A stretch of DNA of 48,101 bases from NCBI GenBank assembly GCA_031274715.1, contig JAISPT010000024.1:1-48101 (forward strand), given 5' to 3'. The notes under the pieces were generated by a model that did no database searches, was not told the origin of the DNA, and saw only the letters and a program-made list of their open reading frames with translations. Source of the DNA: Azonexus sp. (GTDB lineage Bacteria > Pseudomonadota > Gammaproteobacteria > Burkholderiales > Rhodocyclaceae). The position numbers and the translations under genes were made by a program. Shown in pieces: positions 32,986-41,260 of this stretch. Numbering within the stretch: the stretch's first letter is position 1; every line of letters begins with the position of its first letter.

Positions 32986-33846
32986 ATGACCCAAGCTATG
33001 GCGCTTCCCATCCCTGTAGCAGTCGGCAATATCGACGCCTATATCCAGGCGGCGAACCGTTACCCGATGCTATCCGAGGCGGAAGAGACACGGCTGGCCG
33101 AGCGTTTTCACAACGAAGGCAATGTGGAAGCGGCACGGCAGCTCGTGCTCTCCCATCTGCGTCTCGTCGTTTCCATCGCCCGCGGCTATCTCGGTTACGG
33201 GTTGCCGCACGCCGACCTGATCCTGGAAGGCAACATCGGTCTGATGAAGGCGGTCAAGCGCTTCGACCCGGCGCGCGGCGTGCGTTTGGTGTCGTTCGCC
33301 ATGCACTGGATCAAGGCCGAGATTCACGAGTACATCCTGAAGAACTGGCGGCTGGTCAAAGTCGCCACGACCAAAGCGCAGCGCAAGCTGTTCTTTAACC
33401 TGCGCAGCCTGAAGAGCGATTACGAGGGCGTCAATACGCTGTCTGGCTCACAGGCGGCGGAAGTCGCGACGCGTCTCGGCGTCAAACGCGACGAAGTAGT
33501 CGAGATGGAAACCCGACTGAGCGGCCGCGACTTGGCGCTGGAAGGCAACCCGGACGATGGTGACGATGCTTTCGCACCGATCGATTATCTAGCCGATTCG
33601 CGCTACGAACCGACCCGCGCTATCGAAAACAAGGCCATCGCTCGCTTGCAGGACGAAGGCCTGCAGGAAGCACTGACTACCCTCGACCCACGCAGCCGGC
33701 GGATCGTCGAGGCGCGCTGGCTGCATGACGGTGAGGCGGCGACGCTGCACGAACTGGCAGCCGAATTCGCCGTCTCGGCGGAACGCATCCGCCAGATCGA
33801 GGCCAAGGCCCTGCAGAAGATGCGCGGCGTGTTGACACCGGCGTAA
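32986..33846 (+). CDS. rpoH: RNA polymerase heat-shock sigma factor (sigma-32)
   Basis: It directs RNA polymerase to heat-shock promoters. It has 286 residues. Region 2 contains LVLSHLRLVVSIARGY, LILEGNIGLMKAVKRFDP and VRLVSFAMHWIKAEIHEYIL. The RpoH box is present as QRKLFFNLR, which separates it from other sigma-70 paralogues. Region 4 ends with the helix-turn-helix (LHELAAEFAVSAERIRQIEAKA). The CIRCE element upstream puts this sigma factor under HrcA repression, joining two heat-shock circuits. A strong terminator follows. Confidence 0.96.
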   Translation: MTQAMALPIPVAVGNIDAYIQAANRYPMLSEAEETRLAERFHNEGNVEAARQLVLSHLRLVVSIARGYLGYGLPHADLILEGNIGLMKAVKRFDPARGVRLVSFAMHWIKAEIHEYILKNWRLVKVATTKAQRKLFFNLRSLKSDYEGVNTLSGSQAAEVATRLGVKRDEVVEMETRLSGRDLALEGNPDDGDDAFAPIDYLADSRYEPTRAIENKAIARLQDEGLQEALTTLDPRSRRIVEARWLHDGEAATLHELAAEFAVSAERIRQIEAKALQKMRGVLTPA

Positions 33847-33870
33847 ACTGGCGACCACACCGACAAAACA

Positions 33871-33898
33871 AAGGGAGCCGACGGCTCCCTTCTTTTTT
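33871..33898. terminator. rpoH/napB convergent terminator
   Basis: AAGGGAGCC (33871-33879) pairs with GGCTCCCTT (33883-33891) around GAC, followed by TCTTTTTT. The left flank is A-rich, so it can also stop napDAGHB transcripts arriving on the minus strand. Confidence 0.88.
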
Positions 33899-33924
33899 GC
33901 TGCCGCCCCGCCTAGTGCCCCGGC

Positions 33925-34416
33925 CTAGTTCTTCTTACTGCTTTTGCCGCCCTTGCCAGCGATGATGTCGCCCTTGAAATCATTGCCGACCAACGGCGGC
34001 GCATCAACCTGCGGCACATGGCACTGGGTACAGTTGTGGCGGGCCGCAGAAGCAGCCGGCAACAGCTTGCCCTCGCGATCGCGGAAGTGGCTGTCACCGA
34101 TCTTCGGCGCCTTCTTCTGCTTGTAGGTGTCAGCACCGTGGCAGGTCAAGCACTGGTTTTCCCCCAGCGTGATTTCGTCGAAATTCTCGACGGCATGCGG
34201 GATGACCGGCGGCTGCTCGCGGAAAGTGCGCGCCACCATGTCCTGGCCGCCCGGTTTGCCGCCGAGATATTTCTTGACTGTCGGAGCCTGGTCGACGGTC
34301 TCGACATCGGACCCGCGCATCGGGACCGGCTCTTGCTGGGCCAATACCGGTTGGGCCAGGGTCCAGCAGGCGGCGGCCGCCAGCGTGGCAAATGTCATCT
34401 TCACGGTCTGTTTCAT
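33925..34416 (-). CDS. napB: Periplasmic nitrate reductase, diheme cytochrome c subunit
   Basis: This 163-residue exported protein passes electrons to NapA. A signal peptide (TFATLAAAACWTLAQPVLA) precedes the mature chain. Two CxxCH haem motifs, CLTCH and CTQCH, are present with the distal His candidates in VIPHAVENF and DSHF. The start at 34416 follows GGAGG. It is the last gene of napDAGHB. Confidence 0.95.
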   Translation of the reverse strand: MKQTVKMTFATLAAAACWTLAQPVLAQQEPVPMRGSDVETVDQAPTVKKYLGGKPGGQDMVARTFREQPPVIPHAVENFDEITLGENQCLTCHGADTYKQKKAPKIGDSHFRDREGKLLPAASAARHNCTQCHVPQVDAPPLVGNDFKGDIIAGKGGKSSKKN

Positions 34417-34445
34417 GGTGGCGCTCCTCCTCAAACACTCGCAGA

Positions 34446-35336
34446 TCAGTCGGTCGCGGGTGCCGCCGACGGCACCGTCGAAACCGGGTTATTGAAACGC
34501 AGGTCGAAGGCGAATACATCCTTCGAGCAAACATCGATACAACGGCCGCAATTGGTGCAATTCGCAGCCAGGATCACCGGCCCGACACCATGCGCCTCTC
34601 CCTTCAGCGCCGGACGGATAACCTGCGGCTCGGGACAGACTTCGAAGCAATCCATGCAGTCGTTGCAGGCTTGGCGGGCCGGGGCCGAAACACGTAACGG
34701 CGACCAGCGGCCGAGCAGGCTGTAAAAGGCACCGACCGGACAGAGATGGCCGCACCAGCCGCGGCTCATCACGAACAGGTCGAACAGGAAGACGGCTAGG
34801 ACGACGGTCCAGGCGGCGCCGATGCCGAAGATCAGGCCGCGATGCAGCATCGAGACCGGATTGATCAGTTCCCACAGCACCGCCCCGGTCAGCGCCGAAC
34901 CGACCAGAACCATACCCAGAATCCAGTAGCGGCTGGCCCGCGAAATATGGGCGCTGCCCTTGATGCCGAGCCGGTCGCGCAGCCAGCCGGCGGCATCAGT
35001 AACCATGTTCACCGGACAAACCCAGCTACAGTAGAGACGCCCGCCGAATAGCAGGTAGAACAACGTCACGATAGCCACGCCGACCAGCCCCAAGGTTTCC
35101 GGCAGGTGGCCGGTCAACGCCGACTGCAGTGCGACGAAGGGATCGGTCAGCGGCAGGATGTCGAGTGTGTAGCTGTAGTTGAGATTGCCCTTGACGATCC
35201 AGATGCCGGCCAGCGGGCCAATCAGGAACAGGGTCAGAATGCCGAGCTGCGTCACGCGGCGCAGGATCAGCCAACGGTGGGCTTTGAGCCAGCCCTTTGC
35301 GGCCACCGCTTCGGCTCCGACGCGCTTGTGGCTCAT
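34446..35336 (-). CDS. napH: Quinol dehydrogenase membrane subunit of the Nap system
   Basis: This 296-residue inner-membrane iron-sulfur protein has four or five predicted helices. Cytoplasm-facing motifs are YCSWVCPVN and WCGHLCPVGAF, and two C-terminal 4Fe-4S clusters follow (CNDCMDCFEVCPE and CTNCGRCIDVCS). With NapG it takes electrons from quinol. The start overlaps the napG stop by 4 bp. In this operon without napC, NapGH is the only visible route from quinol to NapAB. Confidence 0.95.
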   Translation of the reverse strand: MSHKRVGAEAVAAKGWLKAHRWLILRRVTQLGILTLFLIGPLAGIWIVKGNLNYSYTLDILPLTDPFVALQSALTGHLPETLGLVGVAIVTLFYLLFGGRLYCSWVCPVNMVTDAAGWLRDRLGIKGSAHISRASRYWILGMVLVGSALTGAVLWELINPVSMLHRGLIFGIGAAWTVVLAVFLFDLFVMSRGWCGHLCPVGAFYSLLGRWSPLRVSAPARQACNDCMDCFEVCPEPQVIRPALKGEAHGVGPVILAANCTNCGRCIDVCSKDVFAFDLRFNNPVSTVPSAAPATD

Positions 35337-36217
35337 GGCTGGTCTCCCAGTCCCGGCGGCGAGCTCGGGATGGATGTTCCGTCACCAGAGAACAGATCAC
35401 GAGCCGGGGGTTCCGTCATGCCGGAAGCCGGATCGTAGTGGCCGGGCAGCTTGTAGCCTTCCGGCATGCGGTCGGGCATGTCGATCATTTGCGATTCATC
35501 GATCAACGAACGGCCGGCCTTTTTCTGCTCTTCCCAACCAATACGGTAGTGGCTGCCGATTTCGCCCTTGGCCAGGGCCGGCGGCAGCACGCGAATGGCC
35601 GCTTCCTGCAACACACAAGCCTGCTCGCACTTGCCGCAGCCGGTGCAGTGCTCGGAATGAACGGTCGGCAGGAGCATCGCATGCCGACCGGTACGCCGGT
35701 TCGGCTGGTGATCGAGGGTGATCGCCTTATCGATCACCGGGCAGACGCGGTAGCAGACATCGCAGCGCAGGCCGAGGAAATTAAGACAGGTCTCGTGGTC
35801 GATCAGCACCGCGACCCCCATCTTCGCCAAGTCGATGTCGGTCAACGAGTGATCGAGGGCACCGGTCGGGCAAGCCTTGATGCAGGGAATGTCCTCGCAC
35901 ATCTCGCAGGGAATCTTGCGCGCCGTAAAATAAGGGGTACCAGTAGCGACCGGCGCTTCCGGCTTGGCCAGGGACAGCGTGTCGTAGGGGCAATCGCGCA
36001 CGCACAGGCCGCAACGAATGCAGGCGCCGAGGAAGTCATCCTCGGCCAGGGCACCGGGCGGACGCAAGGCCAGCGCCGGCAGCGCCCGCGACTGCTTGGC
36101 GTACAGTCCGAGGCCGAGGCCGAGCAGACCAGCGCCGCAAGCCATGCGGGCCGAGTCGAAGAGAAACTGCCGGCGGGCAGCACTGCTTTTCGGGGTTGAT
36201 GCTTTCATATCACTCAT
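35333..36217 (-). CDS. napG: Periplasmic ferredoxin-type protein of the Nap system
   Basis: This 294-residue protein has a twin-arginine signal (RRQFLFDSARMACGAGLLGL) and four 4Fe-4S cysteine clusters: CIRCGLCVRDCP, CEMCEDIPCIKACP, CLNFLGLRCDVCYRVCP and CTGCGKCEQAC. It hands electrons from NapH towards NapB/NapA in the periplasm. The C-terminus is Pro-rich, longer than the E. coli protein, and without clusters. A 67-bp gap separates it from napA. Confidence 0.95.
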   Translation of the reverse strand: MSDMKASTPKSSAARRQFLFDSARMACGAGLLGLGLGLYAKQSRALPALALRPPGALAEDDFLGACIRCGLCVRDCPYDTLSLAKPEAPVATGTPYFTARKIPCEMCEDIPCIKACPTGALDHSLTDIDLAKMGVAVLIDHETCLNFLGLRCDVCYRVCPVIDKAITLDHQPNRRTGRHAMLLPTVHSEHCTGCGKCEQACVLQEAAIRVLPPALAKGEIGSHYRIGWEEQKKAGRSLIDESQMIDMPDRMPEGYKLPGHYDPASGMTEPPARDLFSGDGTSIPSSPPGLGDQP

Positions 36218-36284
36218 GTTCCGGTAGGGCCGGCGCGAACGGGCCCCTTACCCACCTGCGCCGGCACTCCCCCACGTCGAATCG

Positions 36285-38831
36285 TCAGGCCTTGACCACC
36301 TTGCAGGCACACTTCTTGAAATCCGTTTCCTTCGACAACGGGCAGGTGGCATCCAGGGTCAACTTGTTAACCATCCGGCTCTCATCGAAGAAGGGCACGA
36401 AGACGAGGCCCTGCGGCGGCTTGTTGCGGCCGCGGGTTTCCACGCGCAACTGAATTTCGCCACGACGGGTAGACAGCTTGACCACGTCGTTACGGTTGAG
36501 GCCGCGGCTCTTGGCATCCTGCGGATGCATGAAGAGCACCGCGTCGGGCACCGCTTTGTACAGCTCGGGCACGCGTCGGGTCATCGAACCGGTGTGCCAG
36601 TGCTCCAGTACGCGGCCGGTACACAACCACAGATCGTATTCGTTGTCCGGCGACTCGGCGGCCGGCTGCCAGGGCAGCGCGAAGGCCACCGCCTTGCCGT
36701 CCGCGTGGCCGTAGAAACGCACGCCCTCACCCTTCGGCACATAACTGTCGAAGCCCTCGCGGAAACGCCACAGCGTCTCCTGGCCATCGGTGACCGGCCA
36801 GCGCAGGCCGCGCGCCTTGTGATAGGAGTCGAAGTAAGCCAAATCGTGATGGTGGCCCCGACCGAAAGCGGCATATTCCTCGAACAGCCCCTTCTGCACA
36901 TAGAAACCGAAGGCCTGCGACTCGTCGTTCATGTAGTTCTTGATGGCGTGGGCATTGACCTTGGCCACCTCGTCCAAGCCCCAGCGGGTGGTGTCCGCAT
37001 TGGCGAAAAGCACGTCGTACAGTGTCTTACCTTTGTACTCCGGTGCCTTGTCGAGCACCTCGGCCGGCCACACGTCGTCGGTCTTGAAGCGCTTGGAGAA
37101 CTCGATGTACTGCCACAGGTCCGACTTGGACTCGCCCGGCGCCTTGACCTGCTGGCGCCAGAACTGGCCGCGACGCTCGGCGTTGCCGTAAGCGCCCTCC
37201 TTCTCCATCCACATGGCCGTCGGCAGGATCAGGTCGGACGACATCGCGGAGACGGTCGGATAGGCATCGGAACACACCACGAAAACCTTGGGATTGCGCC
37301 AGCCCGGATAAATTTCATCATTGACGTTCGGGCCGGCCTGCATGTTGTTGGTGGTGGTCCCCCAGAAGAAAGCGAGCTTGCCGTCCTTCATCGCCCGCGA
37401 CTGGGCCACGGCGTGCAGACCGACCCAGTCGGGAATGGTCCCGGCCGGCAGTTTCCAGAGCTGCTCGGTGCGTTCGCGGTGCTTCGGATCGGTGACGACC
37501 ATGTCGGCCGGCAAGCGGTGGGCAAAAGTGCCGACCTCGCGCGCCGTGCCGCAGGCGGACGGTTGTCCGGTCAGCGAGAACGGGCTGTTGCCCGGTTCGG
37601 AAATCTTGCCGACCAGCAGGTGCACGTTGTAGATCATGTTGTTGACCCAGGTGCCGCGTACGTGCTGGTTGAAACCCATGGTCCAGAACGAGGTGACCTT
37701 GACCTTGGGATCGGCGTAGGCCTTGGCCAACAGTTCCAGGCGGTCCTTCGGCACGCCCGAGAGCTCGTGCGCCTTGTCCAGGGTGTACTCGGAGACGAAT
37801 TGCGCGAATTCATCGAAGCTGATGTCGCTGGCCGCCATCGGATTGCCCTTGGGCTTGCCTTCCGGGCCAGGGTAGCCGTTGTTGCCGGCGGCCTGCTCCA
37901 GCGGGTGATTCGGCCGCAAGCCGTAGCCGATGTCGGTCACGCCCTTCTTGAACTTGACGTGCTTGGCGACGAAATCCTTGTTGACCGCGCCGTTCTGGAT
38001 CAGGTAATTGGCAATGTAGTTAAGGATCGCCAGGTCGGAGTTGGGCTTGAAGATCAACTCGCTGTCGGCCAGTTCGCAGGAACGGTGAGTGAAGGTCGAC
38101 AACACATGAATCCGGACATGGTTGGCGGTCAGCCGGCGGTCGGTGATGCGCGACCACAGGATCGGGTGCATCTCGGCCATGTTCGAGCCCCACAGTGCGA
38201 ACACATCGGCATGCTCGATATCGTCGTAGCAGCCCATCGGCTCATCGATACCGAAGGTACGCATGAAGCCGACAACGGCCGAAGCCATACAGTGACGGGC
38301 GTTCGGATCAAGGTTGTTGGAGCGGAAACCAGCCTTGAACAGCTTGGCGGCGGCATAGCCTTCCCACACCGTCCATTGGCCGGAACCGAACATACAGATG
38401 TTCTTCGGCCCACCTTCCTTCAGCGCCGTCTTGATCTTCTCTTCCATGATGTCGAAAGCCTGTTTCCAGGTGATCGGCTGGAACTGGCCGTTCTTGTCGT
38501 ACTTGCCATCCTTCATGCGCAGTAGCGGTGTCTTCAGGCGGTCGTGGCCGTACTGGATCTTCGACAGGAAATAGCCCTTGATACAGTTCAGGCCGCGATT
38601 GACCGGCGCCTCGGGATCACCCTGGGTGGCGACGATACGTCCGTCGCGGGTACCGACCAGCACCCCGCAACCAGTACCGCAATAACGGCAGACGCCCTTG
38701 TCCCAGCGCACGCCGTCATCGCCCTTCTGCTGCGCCATGGCAACGCCGGGCACGCTGATGCCGGCCGCCGCAGCGGCTGCCGCAACAGCGTTGCTCTTGA
38801 TGAAATCGCGGCGGGTCACTTTCATGTCCAT
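36285..38831 (-). CDS. napA: Periplasmic nitrate reductase, catalytic subunit
   Basis: It reduces nitrate to nitrite in the periplasm with a bis-MGD molybdenum cofactor. It has 848 residues from the ATG at 38831, which lies 6 bp after GGAGG and 1 bp after the napD stop; a second ATG is two codons later. A Tat signal (TRRDFIKS) leads, and the 4Fe-4S cluster is C48/C51/C55/C83. The molybdenum ligand is Cys181 (ARHCMASAVVGF). The order napD-A-G-H-B is contiguous on the minus strand. Confidence 0.98.
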   Translation of the reverse strand: MDMKVTRRDFIKSNAVAAAAAAAGISVPGVAMAQQKGDDGVRWDKGVCRYCGTGCGVLVGTRDGRIVATQGDPEAPVNRGLNCIKGYFLSKIQYGHDRLKTPLLRMKDGKYDKNGQFQPITWKQAFDIMEEKIKTALKEGGPKNICMFGSGQWTVWEGYAAAKLFKAGFRSNNLDPNARHCMASAVVGFMRTFGIDEPMGCYDDIEHADVFALWGSNMAEMHPILWSRITDRRLTANHVRIHVLSTFTHRSCELADSELIFKPNSDLAILNYIANYLIQNGAVNKDFVAKHVKFKKGVTDIGYGLRPNHPLEQAAGNNGYPGPEGKPKGNPMAASDISFDEFAQFVSEYTLDKAHELSGVPKDRLELLAKAYADPKVKVTSFWTMGFNQHVRGTWVNNMIYNVHLLVGKISEPGNSPFSLTGQPSACGTAREVGTFAHRLPADMVVTDPKHRERTEQLWKLPAGTIPDWVGLHAVAQSRAMKDGKLAFFWGTTTNNMQAGPNVNDEIYPGWRNPKVFVVCSDAYPTVSAMSSDLILPTAMWMEKEGAYGNAERRGQFWRQQVKAPGESKSDLWQYIEFSKRFKTDDVWPAEVLDKAPEYKGKTLYDVLFANADTTRWGLDEVAKVNAHAIKNYMNDESQAFGFYVQKGLFEEYAAFGRGHHHDLAYFDSYHKARGLRWPVTDGQETLWRFREGFDSYVPKGEGVRFYGHADGKAVAFALPWQPAAESPDNEYDLWLCTGRVLEHWHTGSMTRRVPELYKAVPDAVLFMHPQDAKSRGLNRNDVVKLSTRRGEIQLRVETRGRNKPPQGLVFVPFFDESRMVNKLTLDATCPLSKETDFKKCACKVVKA

Positions 38832-38832
38832 C

Positions 38833-39105
38833 TCAGGCCTCCTCATCTGGATCGGTTTCGTACTGGTGATACACCAGCGATGCCGCGAGAACGCCCGGCA
38901 ACTGGCGGATCGTTTCAAAATGGGAAAGGGTGACATCGTCGCCGACGGATTCGATACTGACGACCATCCGCCCGTCGGCAGCGACAGTATGGACTTCGAC
39001 ACCGGGCAATCCGGCCAGGGCACGCTGCACATCAGCCGACTGTACCGGCAATGTGTTGACGATGACGCTGGAAATGTGAATACCTGGAGAAGCCTCTAAG
39101 TCCAT
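38833..39105 (-). CDS. napD: NapA-specific Tat chaperone
   Basis: This 90-residue cytoplasmic protein binds the NapA signal peptide during cofactor loading. It shows the ferredoxin-like fold pattern IHISSVIVNTLP, a valine-rich middle (MVVSIESVGDD) and the closing PGVLAASLVYHQYE. It is the first gene of the operon, and its 3' end carries the napA ribosome-binding site. Confidence 0.93.
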   Translation of the reverse strand: MDLEASPGIHISSVIVNTLPVQSADVQRALAGLPGVEVHTVAADGRMVVSIESVGDDVTLSHFETIRQLPGVLAASLVYHQYETDPDEEA

Positions 39106-39122
39106 ACCATGCCTTTTTGTCT

Positions 39123-39142
39123 GGTAGCCTGCGCAGGCTACC
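39123..39142. repeat. Perfect 20-bp palindrome in the nap leader
   Basis: GGTAGCCTGCGCAGGCTACC is fully self-complementary and lies 18-37 bp upstream of the napD start, within the predicted leader. The overlapping TACCCAT at 39138-39144 fits the NarL heptamer pattern. No T tract follows on either strand. Confidence 0.6.
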
Positions 39143-39182
39143 CATCCGCCAAGCCAGTTCTTTAGCCTGGATCAAAGCTTCG

Positions 39183-39188
39183 GAATAA
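39183..39188 (-). promoter_or_regulatory. Predicted -10 of the nap operon
   Basis: Minus-strand TTATTC puts the start near 39176, which is 41.5 bp from the centre of the FNR-type box, the class II activator position. Confidence 0.4.
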
Positions 39189-39210
39189 CCCCGGTTTTTG
39201 TGGGCCTATG

Positions 39211-39224
39211 TTGACGCAGGTCAA
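39211..39224. promoter_or_regulatory. FNR/CRP-family box upstream of napD
   Basis: TTGAC-GCAG-GTCAA is a perfect dyad close to the FNR consensus TTGAT-N4-ATCAA; the C/G at the fifth position is also accepted by DNR/NNR-type proteins. It lies between tatD and napD and points to oxygen- or nitric-oxide-dependent control of nap. Confidence 0.75.
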
Positions 39225-39232
39225 CCTGCGGT

Positions 39233-40009
39233 TCAGCCCGCAGTTGAATCTACCCCAGGCACTACCCGGCGGACGTTCTCTGCCGTCATGGTAGCTACGG
39301 CCGCGACTGGAACGCCGCGCAAATCAGCCAACACGGCGGCGATGCGCGCTAGCTCGCCAGGCTTGTTGCGCACACCGCCAAGCCAGGCGGGCGGTATGTC
39401 GGGGGCGTCGGTTTCGAGCACGATGGCACTGTCCGGCAGCGTCGCCGCCAGGTGACGGATATGCGTCGAGCCGCTGAAAGTCATGGCACCGCCGAAACCG
39501 AGGACGAAGCCGAGCTTGATGAATTCGTCGGCCTGTTGCCGGCTGCCGTTGAAAGCATGGGCGATACCGCCGGGCACACGGATGCGGCGCAGTTGCTTGA
39601 GCACGGCATCGATTGCCCGGCGCGCGTGGAGTACCACCGGCAGGCCAAACTCGCGGGCCAGCTTCAGTTGTTCGACGAAGAACAATTCCTGGCGCAGCGG
39701 GTCGACATCGGCGATGTAATGATCGAGACCAATCTCGCCAACCGCCACCAGCCGCTCGGTGGCCAGCCACTGGCGCAACACGGCAAGATCGCTTTCCCTG
39801 GCGCTGTTTACGTATAGCGGATGGATGCCGTAAGCGGCGACACAACCGGGGTAGCGCACCGCGCAGTCGCGCACGGCGGCAAAATTGCCGACCGCCACGG
39901 CCGGCACCAGGATGCGCTCGACGCCACCGGCCAGCGCCGCGGCATGCACGGCATCGCGGTCATCGGCAAATTCGCCGGCGTCGAGATGACAGTGGCTGTC
40001 GATCAGCAC
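39233..40009 (-). CDS. TatD-family metal-dependent hydrolase
   Basis: This 258-residue TIM-barrel nuclease/deacylase family protein has metal ligands in DSHCHLD, the bridging Glu in AVGEIGLDHY, His in VVLHARRA and IAHAFNGS, and Asp in LETDAPDIPP. The GTG at 40009, inside the dadA stop region, is taken as the start because homology begins at the following residue (LIDSHCHLD). This gives a 7-bp overlap with dadA and suggests coupled translation. Reported family activities include 3'-5' DNase and D-aminoacyl-tRNA deacylase; the role here is not fixed. Confidence 0.88.
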   Translation of the reverse strand: MLIDSHCHLDAGEFADDRDAVHAAALAGGVERILVPAVAVGNFAAVRDCAVRYPGCVAAYGIHPLYVNSARESDLAVLRQWLATERLVAVGEIGLDHYIADVDPLRQELFFVEQLKLAREFGLPVVLHARRAIDAVLKQLRRIRVPGGIAHAFNGSRQQADEFIKLGFVLGFGGAMTFSGSTHIRHLAATLPDSAIVLETDAPDIPPAWLGGVRNKPGELARIAAVLADLRGVPVAAVATMTAENVRRVVPGVDSTAG

Positions 40010-41253
40010 AGGAAAGGGAACGCTGGCTCCGGTCGCCGCCCTTCGATCAGGTCGGTCAGCGCCGCCGCCGAACCGCAGGCCATCGTCCAGCCGAGCGTGC
40101 CGTGGCCGGTATTGAGCCACAGGTTGGTGTAGCGGCTGCGGCCGATCAACGGCCGGTTGGACGGCGTCGCTGGCCGCAGGCCACACCAGAATTGCGCCGG
40201 TCCGGCGCTCTCTAGGCGCGGGAACAGTTGGTGAACGCGCTGCAGCAAGGCCTGGCAGCGGACCTCGTCGAGTTCCAGGCTGTAGCCGTTGAATTCGGCG
40301 GTGCCGGCCACGCGCAAGCGGTCGCCGAGACGGGAGAAGACCAACCGGCGCTCGTCATCGGTCAGGGAGACGCAGGGCGCCCGGGATTCGCCAGCCAGCG
40401 GCAGGGTCACCGAATAGCCCTTAGCCGGGTAGACCGGAATGCCGATGCCGAGGGGTTTCAAGAGCAGCGGCGAATGGCTGCCGAGGGCGACGACGTAGGC
40501 GTCGGCGGTCAGCAACTCGCCGCCGGCCGGCCCGTGCACGACGACGCCGGCCAGTTGGCGGCCGCCCGGCGCCAGTTTGTCAATGGAGAGACCGTAACGG
40601 AACACGACGCCGGCCTCAGCGGCGCGGGCGGCCAGCGCCTGGGTGAAGCAATGGGCGTCGCCCGATTCGTCGGCGCGCGTGTAGTCGCCGCCGACCAGTA
40701 AATGCCGGGCATCGGCCAGGGCTGGCTCGATCTCCAGGCAGGTATCGGCATCGACGGTTTCGCGCTCGACGCCAAAGGTGCGCATGGTCCGCGCTGCCGC
40801 GCAGGCGGCGGCGAATTCCTGGCGGTCGGTATAGATATGCAGGATGCCGCGTTCCAACTGGTCGTACTGCAGCCCCAGTTCGGCACGTAACAGGCCGAGC
40901 TGGCGCCGGCTGTACAGCGCCAGCGCGACAATCGCCGCGATGTTACGGCGGGTGGCACCGGGCCGGCATTCGCCAAGAAAGCGCAGGCCCCAGGCCAGTT
41001 GCGCCGGATCGGCACGCCAGCGCCAGAGCAAGGGGGCATCCTGGCGCCCCAGCCATTTGCGCAGGCGGGCCAAAACATGCGGATTGGCCCATGGTTCGGC
41101 ATGCGAAACGGAGATCTGGCCGCCATTGGCGAAACTGGTTTCCATGCCGGCCTGCGGCTGACGGTCGACCACGGTGACCTGATGCCCGGCCCGGGCCAGG
41201 TACCACGCGGTCGTTGTACCAACAACGCCAGCGCCCAGCACCAGTATTTTCAA
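40003..41253 (-). CDS. dadA: D-amino acid dehydrogenase, small subunit
   Basis: This 416-residue membrane-associated flavoprotein deaminates D-amino acids to keto acids and feeds the respiratory chain. The N-terminal FAD loop is KILVLGAGVVGTTTAWYLA. Further motifs are ETSFANGGQISVSHAEPWANP, VYPAKGYSVT, and C-terminal WCGLRPATPSNRPLIG and NTGHGTLGWTMACGS. The start is placed at the TTG of 41253, which has GAGG 5-6 bp upstream. An ATG 48 bp earlier would add residues with no family match and lie inside spoT. It follows spoT by 7 bp. Confidence 0.92.
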   Translation of the reverse strand: MKILVLGAGVVGTTTAWYLARAGHQVTVVDRQPQAGMETSFANGGQISVSHAEPWANPHVLARLRKWLGRQDAPLLWRWRADPAQLAWGLRFLGECRPGATRRNIAAIVALALYSRRQLGLLRAELGLQYDQLERGILHIYTDRQEFAAACAAARTMRTFGVERETVDADTCLEIEPALADARHLLVGGDYTRADESGDAHCFTQALAARAAEAGVVFRYGLSIDKLAPGGRQLAGVVVHGPAGGELLTADAYVVALGSHSPLLLKPLGIGIPVYPAKGYSVTLPLAGESRAPCVSLTDDERRLVFSRLGDRLRVAGTAEFNGYSLELDEVRCQALLQRVHQLFPRLESAGPAQFWCGLRPATPSNRPLIGRSRYTNLWLNTGHGTLGWTMACGSAAALTDLIEGRRPEPAFPFLC

Positions 41254-41260
41254 GCCGGCC

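Noticed and set aside
36525..38525. Open frame of 666 codons antisense to napA
   Set aside because: GC-rich codon use leaves long stop-free frames opposite real genes. The protein has no recognisable domain, while napA on the other strand is fully conserved. The same applies to long antisense frames opposite aceE (238-1098, 1354-2760), iorA (3801-4688), glnA (16796-18196) and the AAA+ gene (26263-27399).
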